From: M0103 sp040386155
GTDB taxonomy: Bacteria; Bacteroidota; Bacteroidia; Flavobacteriales_D; Crocinitomicaceae
Length of the DNA stretch: 64,000 nucleotides
Assembly (NCBI GenBank): GCA_040386155.1
Contig: JAZKFZ010000001.1
Location: forward strand, 186,001 to 250,000
Reading direction: 5' to 3'
Part shown: one piece after another, positions 1-8,081 of the stretch
Numbering within the stretch: the stretch's first letter is position 1
How the letters are laid out: each line of letters begins with the position of its first letter
The notes under the pieces: generated by a model
Database searches by the model: none
Told to the model about the DNA's origin: nothing
Seen by the model: only the letters and a program-made list of their open reading frames with translations
Translations under genes and position numbers: made by a program

Positions 1-1196
1 CAAATCAAACTGGATTGTGGACATCGATGGGGACAGGATATTTTGATCCAGGAAACGCCTTCTTATCAACGTTCTACTTCCCATCTGCAGATGACATTTC
101 AAATGGTGGCGTCAATCTAATATTAAGCGCACCATCTGCATTTGGTTGTGTGCCTGATAATGACACCATTTTTGCACAGTTTAAAGCCGTACCGCTTGCA
201 AACTTCTCTGCTACATCAGTGTGTGAGCAAAGTAATACTGTATTTACAGACAATTCAACAAGTGCCGCGGGAACGATTAACTCGTGGGCATGGGATTTTG
301 CTGACGCTAGTGGATCTATTACTTCAGATCCAGTGCATACGTATGGGGCCTATGGCAATTATAATGTTTCATTAATTGTTGGTTCTACCAATGGTTGTTT
401 CGACACCCTTGTGCAATCAGTTACAGTGCACCCAAATCCGCAAGCAATATTTAGTAATGACCCTGTTTGTGAAGGGATGGTGACACAGTTCATGGACAAT
501 TCTTTTATTCCGAGTGGAACAATCACCAATTGGAGTTGGGAGTTTTACAACGGCGCAATGAGTAGTGCTCAAAATCCGACTGCGGTGTATCCACTTTCGG
601 GTTCTTTTGCTGCAACTTTAACGGTTACTTCTGCCTTAGGTTGTGAGGGTAGCACTACAACAATTTTGTCTGTAAATCCAGCTCCTCAGGCAGACTTTAC
701 GATGAATCCTAATCCAGCTTTGGTGTTAGAAAATGTCAATTTTACAGATCAATCAACAGGTAATCAATTAGTAGGATGGTTCTGGGATTTTGGTGATGGA
801 CAGGGAGACAATAGTCAAAATACGATTCATAATTATGCCAACGGTGGAGATTATGAAGTTGCCTTGATTGTAACAGATATCAATGGTTGTGTGGATACTG
901 CGTATAGAGATTTATCGATTGCTTTACTTCCAGTATTGCCAACAGGCTTTTCTCCCAATGGAGATAACGAAAATGATGTCTTCATTATTCGAGGTGGGCC
1001 TTTTAAATCAGTAGACTTTAAGATTTACAACAATTGGGGACAATTGATTTATGAATCAGATGATGCATTAGAAGGTTGGAATGGAATGTACCAAAGCGAA
1101 AATGCTCCTCTTGGTGTGTACACATGGACATTTGTTGTGGAGATGCCCAACGGACAAATTATTAAGAAATCGGGTGATGTGACCTTAATTCGATAA
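1..1196 (+). CDS. PKD-repeat surface adhesin with type B T9SS sorting domain (5' end outside window)
   Basis: The reading frame is already open at the left edge (Asn-Gln-Thr-Gly precede the first possible TTG), so the N-terminus lies outside the window. About 397 residues are visible. They hold three successive PKD-like domains of roughly 80 residues, each with a WxWDF/WSWEF core (for example around 280-300, 535-545 and 780-800), which are beta-sandwich modules of extracellular proteins. The last ~90 residues begin with a PTGFSPNGDNEND motif and continue with YNNWGQLIYES and VYTW. This is the gliding-motility-associated C-terminal (type B) sorting domain that sends proteins through the type IX secretion system. 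The gene ends 2 bp before a PorP/SprF gene, the usual partner for type B cargo. Likely a secreted, surface-bound protein; its ligand is unknown. Confidence 0.88.
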   Translation, partial: NQTGLWTSMGTGYFDPGNAFLSTFYFPSADDISNGGVNLILSAPSAFGCVPDNDTIFAQFKAVPLANFSATSVCEQSNTVFTDNSTSAAGTINSWAWDFADASGSITSDPVHTYGAYGNYNVSLIVGSTNGCFDTLVQSVTVHPNPQAIFSNDPVCEGMVTQFMDNSFIPSGTITNWSWEFYNGAMSSAQNPTAVYPLSGSFAATLTVTSALGCEGSTTTILSVNPAPQADFTMNPNPALVLENVNFTDQSTGNQLVGWFWDFGDGQGDNSQNTIHNYANGGDYEVALIVTDINGCVDTAYRDLSIALLPVLPTGFSPNGDNENDVFIIRGGPFKSVDFKIYNNWGQLIYESDDALEGWNGMYQSENAPLGVYTWTFVVEMPNGQIIKKSGDVTLIR

Positions 1197-1198
1197 AA

Positions 1199-2188
1199 AT
1201 GAAAAAGATATTAGTACTATTTATCGCATTATTTTCGTTTGGAAAAGCAAGCGCACAAGACGGCCACCTTTCGATGTACGATGCGTCGCCTTTGTTCCTC
1301 AACGCTGGGTTAACCGGAGTTTTTGAAGGAAAATGGAGGTTGCATGCCAACTATCGTACCCAATGGAAATCGGTGAATTTTAAACCCTACCAATCAGCTT
1401 TGATTAGTTTTGATATGCCAGTAGGGAAGTGGGGTTTTGGTGTTCAACTCAACAATTTTAGGGCTGGATATGGAAACTTTAATGTTTTACAAGGTTTACT
1501 TTCTGCAGCCTACACCGTTCCATTATCTAAGAAAAGAACACACATGCTTTCTTTTGGGGTGCAAGCTGGTGCCACACAGAAATCGCTAGAGTATCAATTG
1601 TTATCGTTCAATAATCAATATACCATTACTGATGGAGGTGGCTTTGATCAGACAGTAACTTCAGGTGAAAATTTTGGTGCCCAATCGAGAATTCTGCCAT
1701 CTACCAACGCAAGTATTATTTATTATTTTGCAAAACAGCAGAGTAGATTGAATCCATTTGTTGGCTTTTCAGCATTTAATTTAATTGAACCGAAGGAATC
1801 ATTTTATGATCAAGACAATCGTTTACCACGTCGTTTTTATGCACATATTGGAACTAGAATTAACATCACAGAGCAGTTCTACTTACTTCCAAAGGTGTTG
1901 TTTATGCAGCAACGAAAGTTTAGTGAGCAGACCTATGCCCTTGAGGCAGGTTATTTCTTGAAAGGAAGTGAACTATATCTTTTAGGTGGCCTGATTTACC
2001 GCTCAAATGATGCTATGATTGCTACCATTGGCGCAAAAATGGAAAATATTACACTTCGCTTGGGCTATGATATCAATGTGTCTTCTCTTTCAACTTCCTC
2101 TACTGGTAGAGGTGGATTTGAAGTAGCATTGACCTACGTGCACGGAAAAAACAAACCAAAAGTAGAGAAGATTTGTCCTCGACTTTAA
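1199..2188 (+). CDS. Type IX secretion system membrane protein, PorP/SprF family
   Basis: 329 residues with a signal peptide (MKKILVLFIALFSFGKASA, then QDGHLSMYDASPLFLNAGLTG). The start of the mature chain, with a Y/F-x-NPALTG-like segment, and the following alternating beta-barrel strands are typical of the PorP/SprF family. This outer-membrane barrel is needed for secretion or surface anchoring of type B sorting-domain proteins such as SprB. It begins 2 bp after the stop of the PKD adhesin and lies 17 bp before the PorE-like OmpA gene, so the three are probably co-transcribed. The adhesin just upstream is the likely client. Family assignment is firm; pairing with that adhesin is inferred from gene order. 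Confidence 0.9.
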   Translation: MKKILVLFIALFSFGKASAQDGHLSMYDASPLFLNAGLTGVFEGKWRLHANYRTQWKSVNFKPYQSALISFDMPVGKWGFGVQLNNFRAGYGNFNVLQGLLSAAYTVPLSKKRTHMLSFGVQAGATQKSLEYQLLSFNNQYTITDGGGFDQTVTSGENFGAQSRILPSTNASIIYYFAKQQSRLNPFVGFSAFNLIEPKESFYDQDNRLPRRFYAHIGTRINITEQFYLLPKVLFMQQRKFSEQTYALEAGYFLKGSELYLLGGLIYRSNDAMIATIGAKMENITLRLGYDINVSSLSTSSTGRGGFEVALTYVHGKNKPKVEKICPRL

Positions 2189-2205
2189 ACCATTATTTGA
2201 ACTAG

Positions 2206-4305
2206 ATGAAACGAATATTATTATTTATTTTCCTTTTAACGCAAATGATTGTGTTTGCGCAGTCAAAGAAAGTTTGGTTGTACAACGCCGACAATTTTTA
2301 CGAAAAGGAAGACTACTATAATGCCTTGTTATATTATCAGAAAGCTTTGGATGATTCCTTGGCGATGATAACGATTGTAAAACCTTACGAGGTAGAAATA
2401 ACGAATCAAAAGATCGACAAAAAGAAATTTCAGAAGGACAGTTTAAAGGAAGTTCCGTTGCCGGATTATGTGCGCCACCAGATTGGAATGTGCTTTCAAA
2501 AAACATTTGATTACAATAATGCAGCTGCACATTTTGCAAAAACTTCTCGTGCGTATTATCCTGAAGATCAATTTTACTACGCCAATGCATTGATGAATCT
2601 TAAAAAGTACGAGGAGGCAGTGGTGGAATTTGAAAATTACATTCGTTCCGACAAATATGCTGATTCGCTTTTGCAAAGTGCTCAATTGTCCATTACAGGC
2701 TGCTATTACGCCCAGAATGAGAACAATTTTAACAAGGAGGTAGTGGTTGAAATGCTCGATACTACTATTTTTAATAAGGGAACTTCTTCTTTCGCAGCGT
2801 CGTATTTTAAGAGTGAAAATGGATTGATGTTTACGAGTGCTCGTGAGGGCGGGGTGATTTTAGATCCAGAACAACAATCATCCATGCTTTGTGATTTATA
2901 TTATACATTGAAAGATGAAAGTGGAAAATGGGGTGCAGCCACCAATTTTGGTCGTCCTTTGAATTCTGCTCAACACGATGCCGCATCTGCTATCACAAAT
3001 AATGACATCATTTTCTACACGCGATGGAGTGACGACAACCGCATTGATCAGCACATTCATTTGGCCCGAATGGTAGATTTCAAGTTTTATGAATCGTATA
3101 AATTAACAGCACAGGTCAACCTTCCAGGTTATAAATCTATACAACCTTTTGTTTCGATGGATGGTCGCACCTTGTACTTTTCAAGTAATCGTCCAGGTGG
3201 ATTTGGAGGAATGGATCTTTGGTCGATTCAATTAGACGAACTAGGAAATTTAGTTGGTGAAGCGGAAAACTTGGGTCAAACCATTAATACTGAATTAGAT
3301 GAGGTGACACCGTTCTTTCATGAAGCAGCATCTACTTTGTTTTTTAGTTCGAACGGACGTAATTCGATCGGTGGCTTAGATGTGTTTAAAAGCTTTTATG
3401 ATAAATCGGAAAAGATCTATGGAAAAGCTGAAAACTTGGGTCTTCCAATTAACTCAAGTAAAGATGATGCCTATCTTATTTGGGATAGCAAACTGAAGAA
3501 AGGATTTTTATCGAGTGACAGAGAGCCTTGTGAAACGGGTCATTGCTATGATATTTATGAGTTGACGAATGCACCAATTAGGATCATGTTAAGCGGTACA
3601 ACGTATGATATAGAAGACAATACCATTCTCCCTGCAACAAACTTAAAATTCAAGGATGTGGATGGTGAGTTTTTGCCATTTACAATAGAAACAGACGCCA
3701 ATGGTTACTATGAAAAAGACTTGACGCAAGGTTGGGAAATTTTTATTAAAGCGCAGAAAACAGGTTATTTTGCCGATGCAGCATCTGTCAACACAAAATT
3801 TATCACCCAATCGATGAATTTGAAACAAGATTTCTTCTTAAATAAAATTCCAGGTGATGAAATTGAAATTGAAGGGATTGAATACGATTTTAATTCAGAT
3901 AAATTGCGACCAGTTTCAATGGAAAAACTAGATAAAATCTATGATTTCTTGATCTTAAATAACAACCTTGTTGTAGAAATTAACTCCCACACCGATTGTC
4001 GAGGAAGTGATATTTACAACCTTGATTTATCGCAACGCAGAGCGAAATCATGCGTTGATTATTTGATCTCAAAAGGAATTGAGCGCGATCGATTGATTGC
4101 AAAAGGATATGGTGAAACACAACCTAACTTCCTGGCAGGTGCTGATAAAAAACCGGTGATGAATGAACAAGGCAACCGAATTCTATTGACAGAAGCCTAC
4201 ATTAACACGTATACTTCGAAAGATAAGAGGGAAGAGCTGCATCAGCGCAATAGACGAACATCCTTTAAAGTTGTTGGAGAGAAATTTGACGTTGAGTCAA
4301 GATAA
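2206..4305 (+). CDS. PorE-like OmpA family protein with TPR, PD40 propeller and carboxypeptidase-regulatory domains
   Basis: 699 residues. Signal peptide 1-19 ending FAQ. Residues ~20-190 are TPR-like (NALLYYQKALDD; KKYEEAVVEFENYI). Residues ~200-455 carry WD40-like PD40 blades (LYFSSNRPGGFGGMDLW near 323, LFFSSNGRNSIGGLDVF near 378). Residues ~462-540 form a carboxypeptidase-regulatory-like beta sandwich. Residues ~556-690 are an OmpA peptidoglycan-binding domain (YDFNSDKLRP, HTDCRGSDIYN, SQRRAKSCVDYL). This domain order matches PorE of Porphyromonas gingivalis, a T9SS component thought to tether the trans-envelope complex to peptidoglycan, and the many paralogues that follow PorP/SprF genes. 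It probably supports secretion of the adhesin upstream. A hairpin terminator follows the stop. Confidence 0.85.
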   Translation: MKRILLFIFLLTQMIVFAQSKKVWLYNADNFYEKEDYYNALLYYQKALDDSLAMITIVKPYEVEITNQKIDKKKFQKDSLKEVPLPDYVRHQIGMCFQKTFDYNNAAAHFAKTSRAYYPEDQFYYANALMNLKKYEEAVVEFENYIRSDKYADSLLQSAQLSITGCYYAQNENNFNKEVVVEMLDTTIFNKGTSSFAASYFKSENGLMFTSAREGGVILDPEQQSSMLCDLYYTLKDESGKWGAATNFGRPLNSAQHDAASAITNNDIIFYTRWSDDNRIDQHIHLARMVDFKFYESYKLTAQVNLPGYKSIQPFVSMDGRTLYFSSNRPGGFGGMDLWSIQLDELGNLVGEAENLGQTINTELDEVTPFFHEAASTLFFSSNGRNSIGGLDVFKSFYDKSEKIYGKAENLGLPINSSKDDAYLIWDSKLKKGFLSSDREPCETGHCYDIYELTNAPIRIMLSGTTYDIEDNTILPATNLKFKDVDGEFLPFTIETDANGYYEKDLTQGWEIFIKAQKTGYFADAASVNTKFITQSMNLKQDFFLNKIPGDEIEIEGIEYDFNSDKLRPVSMEKLDKIYDFLILNNNLVVEINSHTDCRGSDIYNLDLSQRRAKSCVDYLISKGIERDRLIAKGYGETQPNFLAGADKKPVMNEQGNRILLTEAYINTYTSKDKREELHQRNRRTSFKVVGEKFDVESR

Positions 4306-4328
4306 ACTGCACTATATAAAACAAAAAA

Positions 4329-4350
4329 GGGGCACAAAATATTGTGCCCC
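4329..4350. terminator. Bidirectional hairpin terminator
   Basis: A perfect 9-bp stem (GGGGCACAA / TTGTGCCCC) with an AATA loop is flanked by an A-run on the left and a T-rich stretch on the right. It sits between the convergent ends of the PorE-like gene and aspS and can serve both strands. Confidence 0.85.
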
Positions 4351-4372
4351 TTCTTTCTTGTTTGAAATAGGA

Positions 4373-6118
4373 TTACTGAACTTGAATTCCCAATTCTTTC
4401 AATTGTGAATTTTCCAATGGTGATGGTGCATCAATCATGGTGTCTCGTCCACTATTATTTTTTGGAAATGCGATGTAATCACGAATAGAATCTGTTCCGT
4501 CCATGGTTGCTACCAAACGATCTAAACCAAAGGCTAAACCTCCGTGTGGTGGCGCGCCATATTCAAATGCATTCATCAAGAAGCCGAACTGTGCCTGTGC
4601 TTCTTCAGGTGTAAAGCCTAATAGGTCAAACATACGTGACTGGAGTTCTCTGTCGTGTATACGAATCGACCCTCCACCCAATTCAACACCATTCATCGCT
4701 AAATCGTAGGCATTCGCACGCACTTTTCCGGGCTCTGTTGCCAACAAATGGAAATCTTCTGGTTTTGGTGAGGTAAATGGATGGTGCATTGCATGGTAAC
4801 GGCCACTTTGCTCATCCCATTCTAACAATGGGAAGTCGAGCACCCACAATGGTTTAAACTCATTTGGATTTCTCAAACCAAGCTCATTCCCCATGTGCAA
4901 GCGCAATTCATTCATTTGCTTGCGGGTCTTGTGCAAATCACCAGAAAGCACCAATAACAAATCACCTGGTTTTGCATTTGCTTTATCAGCCCATTGTTTC
5001 AAATCTTCTTGCGAGTAGAACTTGTCCACCGATGATTTAAATGTTCCGTCTGCATTGTATTTCACATATACCAAGCCTTTTGCGCCGATTTGTGGACGCT
5101 TTACCCACTCAGTTAGCTCGTCAAGCTGTTTTCTTGTATATTCTGAGCAATCTTGTGCATTGATTCCAATTACTGTTTCCGCATCTTCAAAAATCGAAAA
5201 TCCTTTTCCTTTTGCTTGTTCATTTAAGTAAACAAACTCCATATCGAAACGAATATCTGGCTTATCTGAACCGTATTTCTCCATCGCCTCAGCAAAATCC
5301 ATGCGTGGAAAGTTCTCGGTGAACTCAACGCCTCGCACGGTTTTGAATAAATGTTTGATCAAGCCTTCGAAAGTATTCAATACATCTTCTTGCTCCACAA
5401 AGGCCATTTCACAGTCGATTTGTGTAAACTCAGGCTGACGGTCGGCTCTTAGATCTTCATCGCGGAAACACTTTACAATTTGGTAGTAACGATCGAAACC
5501 AGATACCATCAACAATTGCTTGAATGTTTGTGGTGATTGTGGCAAGGCGTAAAATTGGCCAGGATTCATGCGCGAAGGCACCACAAAATCACGTGCTCCT
5601 TCAGGAGTTGATTTAATTAAAACGGGCGTTTCAACATCCAAGAAATTTTGAGAATTCAAGTAGATTCTGGTTTCCAATGCTACCTGATTACGCAAACGCA
5701 ATTTATGTTGAACAGGATTTCTTCTCAAATCCAAATAGCGATACTGCATGCGCAGCTCATCACCACCATCTGTTTCATCTTCGATGGTAAAAGGAGGCGT
5801 TTTTGAGGCATTCAAGACCTTTAATTCCGTCACCTTAATTTCGATTTCTCCTGTCGCAATATTTTTGTTTTTACTTGAACGTTCGATCACTTCTCCCGTT
5901 GCTTGAATCACGAACTCACGACCTAATTTTCGGGCCTGTAAACAGATTTCAGCATTGTCTTCCAAGTTGAACGCCAACTGCGTAATTCCGTAGCGATCTC
6001 GTAAATCGATGAAGGTCATGCCTCCCAAATCACGTGATTTTTGTACCCAACCAGCTAAGGTTACTGTTTGTCCAATGTTTTCAATTCTAAGTTCTCCGTT
6101 GGTATGCGATCTGTACAT
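4373..6118 (-). CDS. aspS: Aspartate--tRNA ligase
   Basis: 581 residues, the usual length of bacterial AspRS, which charges tRNA-Asp in the cytoplasm. An N-terminal OB fold (residues ~15-110, LAGWVQKSRDLGGMTFIDLR) binds the anticodon. Class II motif 2 is FRDEDLRADRQPEFTQID (218-235) and motif 3 is GGLAFGLDRL (526-535), with the bacterial GAD insertion at ~285-400 between them. The conserved MHHPFTSP stretch is at 444-451. Residue 31 is Leu, as in the tRNA-Asp-specific E. coli enzyme rather than His as in several relaxed-specificity AspRS, which suggests a discriminating enzyme (inference). It starts 39 bp after the carboxylase beta gene with no clear promoter between, so the two may be co-transcribed. 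Confidence 0.97.
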   Translation of the reverse strand: MYRSHTNGELRIENIGQTVTLAGWVQKSRDLGGMTFIDLRDRYGITQLAFNLEDNAEICLQARKLGREFVIQATGEVIERSSKNKNIATGEIEIKVTELKVLNASKTPPFTIEDETDGGDELRMQYRYLDLRRNPVQHKLRLRNQVALETRIYLNSQNFLDVETPVLIKSTPEGARDFVVPSRMNPGQFYALPQSPQTFKQLLMVSGFDRYYQIVKCFRDEDLRADRQPEFTQIDCEMAFVEQEDVLNTFEGLIKHLFKTVRGVEFTENFPRMDFAEAMEKYGSDKPDIRFDMEFVYLNEQAKGKGFSIFEDAETVIGINAQDCSEYTRKQLDELTEWVKRPQIGAKGLVYVKYNADGTFKSSVDKFYSQEDLKQWADKANAKPGDLLLVLSGDLHKTRKQMNELRLHMGNELGLRNPNEFKPLWVLDFPLLEWDEQSGRYHAMHHPFTSPKPEDFHLLATEPGKVRANAYDLAMNGVELGGGSIRIHDRELQSRMFDLLGFTPEEAQAQFGFLMNAFEYGAPPHGGLAFGLDRLVATMDGTDSIRDYIAFPKNNSGRDTMIDAPSPLENSQLKELGIQVQ

Positions 6119-6157
6119 AATAGATTTTAAGACTTTTTGATAATAAGATATTAGGAC

Positions 6158-7699
6158 TTATAATGGAATATTTCCGTGTTTTTTATTTGGTAAGGACTCA
6201 GCCTTGTTTTCCAGCATTTTGAATCCAGCGATGACTTTAGCTCTTGTTTCTGAAGGAAGAATCACGTCATCCACAAAACCATGCTCTGCTGCGCGGTATG
6301 GATTGGCAAACATTGCTCCGTATTCTGCTTCTTTCTCCAACCATTTTGCTTGAGGATCTTCTGCTGCGGCAATTTCTCCTTTAAAGATAATTTCTGCCGC
6401 TCCTTTTGCACCCATCACAGCAATTTCTGCCGTTGGCCATGCAAAATTTAAGTCGGCACCAATGTTTTTAGAGTTCATTACATCGAACGCGCCACCGTAT
6501 GCTTTACGGGTAATCACTGTAATTCTTGGAACTGTTGCTTCTGAGAAAGCATACAATAATTTTGCTCCGTGGGTAATAATTCCTCGCCATTCTTGATCTG
6601 TTCCCGGTAAAAAGCCTGGTACATCTTCGAATACTAAAAGTGGAATGTTAAATGAGTCACAAAAACGTACAAAGCGCGCTCCTTTGCGAGAAGCATCAAT
6701 ATCTAAAACGCCTGCCATAGCGGAAGGTTGGTTGGCAATAATTCCGAGGGAACGTCCTTCAATTCTTGCGAATCCAACAACGATATTTTTCGCATAGTCT
6801 TCCTGCACTTCTCTAAAGCTGTTATCGTCAATAACACATTCCACCACTTTTCGGATGTCATAGGGAACATTTACGTTGTCTGGCAAGATGTTACCAATGG
6901 TATCAATTTTTGAAGCAGTAAATTGGTATTGACTTGGGTGAGGAGCTCTTTCATTAAAGTTTTGCGGCATGTAGGTTAACAAATCACGTACTTTTTTCAA
7001 GCACTCAACATCATTTGCCGCTGTAAAATGGTTCACACCTGATTTCTCAGCATGCGTTTTTGCTCCACCTAAGTCTTCAGATGTCACCGTTTCGTGCGTC
7101 ACCGTTTTCACCACATTTGGACCCGTAACAAACATATATGAAGTCTCTTCCACCATGAAAATGAAATCGGTGAGGGCAGGGGAGTAAACCGCTCCACCAG
7201 CACAAGGCCCCATGATGACAGATATTTGAGGAATTACTCCCGAAGCTCTTGTATTGCGGAAGAAAATATCCGCATAACCTGCCAATGAAACAACGCCTTC
7301 CTGAATTCTAGCACCACCTGAATCGTTCAAACCAATCACTGGCGCACCATTTTTCATAGCGGCATCCATCAAGCGACAGATTTTTTGTGCGTGCATTTCT
7401 GCCAAAGAACCTCCTAAAACCGTAAAATCTTGTGCAAAAACATACATCAAACGACCGTGGATAGTCCCATAACCCGTTACTACACCATCGCCCGGGAATT
7501 TTGTTTTTTCTAATCCAAAAGAGGTCGAACGATGCTCCACAAACTGACCAATCTCATTGAATGAATTCTCGTCCAACAACAAAGTAATGCGCTCACGAGC
7601 AGTTAATTTTCCTTGTTCGTGCTGCTTGTCGATGCGCTTTTGTCCACCACCCAATTTTGAGTTTTCGCGGCGTTCAATAAGGTCCTTGTTTCTATCCAT
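6158..7699 (-). CDS. Acyl-CoA carboxylase carboxyltransferase (beta) subunit, propionyl-CoA carboxylase type
   Basis: 513 residues, matching the ~510-residue PccB/MmdA family. It transfers the carboxyl group from carboxybiotin to an acyl-CoA such as propionyl-CoA. Both crotonase-fold halves are present. The N-terminal half has GGARIQEGV and the oxyanion-hole segment GPCAGGAVYSPALTDF; the C-terminal half has FEDVPGFLPGTDQEWRGI, RKAYGGAFDVM and AEIAVMGAKGAAEI. The biotin carboxylase and carrier subunits are not in the window, so the substrate (propionyl- or methylmalonyl-type) is not settled by context. A consensus -7 promoter element lies 23 bp upstream of the ATG. Confidence 0.93.
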   Translation of the reverse strand: MDRNKDLIERRENSKLGGGQKRIDKQHEQGKLTARERITLLLDENSFNEIGQFVEHRSTSFGLEKTKFPGDGVVTGYGTIHGRLMYVFAQDFTVLGGSLAEMHAQKICRLMDAAMKNGAPVIGLNDSGGARIQEGVVSLAGYADIFFRNTRASGVIPQISVIMGPCAGGAVYSPALTDFIFMVEETSYMFVTGPNVVKTVTHETVTSEDLGGAKTHAEKSGVNHFTAANDVECLKKVRDLLTYMPQNFNERAPHPSQYQFTASKIDTIGNILPDNVNVPYDIRKVVECVIDDNSFREVQEDYAKNIVVGFARIEGRSLGIIANQPSAMAGVLDIDASRKGARFVRFCDSFNIPLLVFEDVPGFLPGTDQEWRGIITHGAKLLYAFSEATVPRITVITRKAYGGAFDVMNSKNIGADLNFAWPTAEIAVMGAKGAAEIIFKGEIAAAEDPQAKWLEKEAEYGAMFANPYRAAEHGFVDDVILPSETRAKVIAGFKMLENKAESLPNKKHGNIPL

Positions 7700-7722
7700 G
7701 GGGATTTCTTTGGTTTAACACA

Positions 7723-7730
7723 CAAAGATA
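7723..7730 (-). promoter_or_regulatory. Bacteroidota -7 promoter element of the carboxylase beta gene
   Basis: TATCTTTG on the minus strand matches TAnnTTTG exactly and ends 23 bp before the ATG. No clear -33 TTG at standard spacing. Confidence 0.6.
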
Positions 7731-7736
7731 AAGAAA

Positions 7737-7776
7737 GATTTACGATTTTAGATTTACGATTTCGGATTTACGAATT
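7737..7776. repeat. Degenerate heptamer repeat (GATTTAC family)
   Basis: Three spaced copies of GATTTACGA(A/T)T occur here (two of GATTTACGATTT, one of GATTTACGAATT). They are the reverse complement of the TAAATCG heptamer that forms a regular tandem array at 22995-23042. Confidence 0.6.
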
Positions 7777-7857
7777 GTAGTTTTTAGTGGGATATGCTGA
7801 TTTCAATACTTTTTATCAATTTGAAATATGGAGAGGTATAGATGACGCTATTTAAAA

Positions 7858-7921
7858 ATTGAAGAGCTCAATGCGTCAAACGTAATGAGGAAGGACAAAG
7901 AAGAGGTGGAAAAAACTGCTA
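7858..7921 (+). repeat. 64-bp direct repeat, copy 1 (upstream of the PNGase F-like gene)
   Basis: Starts ATTGAAGAGCTCAATGCG and ends AAAAAACTGCTA. It matches 11609-11672 in the same orientation at 59 of 64 positions. The rest of the 382-bp intergenic region (7700-8081) holds the heptamer repeats and the two promoters; no gene is seen. Both repeat copies keep one frame open through the repeat (EELNA..., KDKEEVEKTA) but have no start codon, so this may be a fragment of an old coding sequence. Confidence 0.8.
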
Positions 7922-8054
7922 AGCGTTTTGTGTTTGGGAAGGGGGTTTAGTATTACTTTTTTCAATAGTGATAGATTTGTCATTCAGACAGAAATCAATC
8001 TTAGCTTTTCAAATTCAAGCAATTATTGCGGTAGTGCGTACTAAATCTATTTAG

Positions 8055-8062
8055 TAGATTTG
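8055..8062 (+). promoter_or_regulatory. -7 promoter element of the PNGase F-like gene
   Basis: TAGATTTG fits TAnnTTTG exactly and ends 19 bp before the ATG. The 12-bp context TTAGTAGATTTG recurs upstream of the TonB receptor (15643-15650, minus strand), so the two cell-envelope genes share a promoter core. Confidence 0.6.
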
Positions 8063-8081
8063 CTTTCATATAAGTTTTACT

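Noticed and set aside
6119..6157. Promoter for aspS
   Set aside because: No TAnnTTTG match in the 39-bp gap; co-transcription with the carboxylase gene is simpler.
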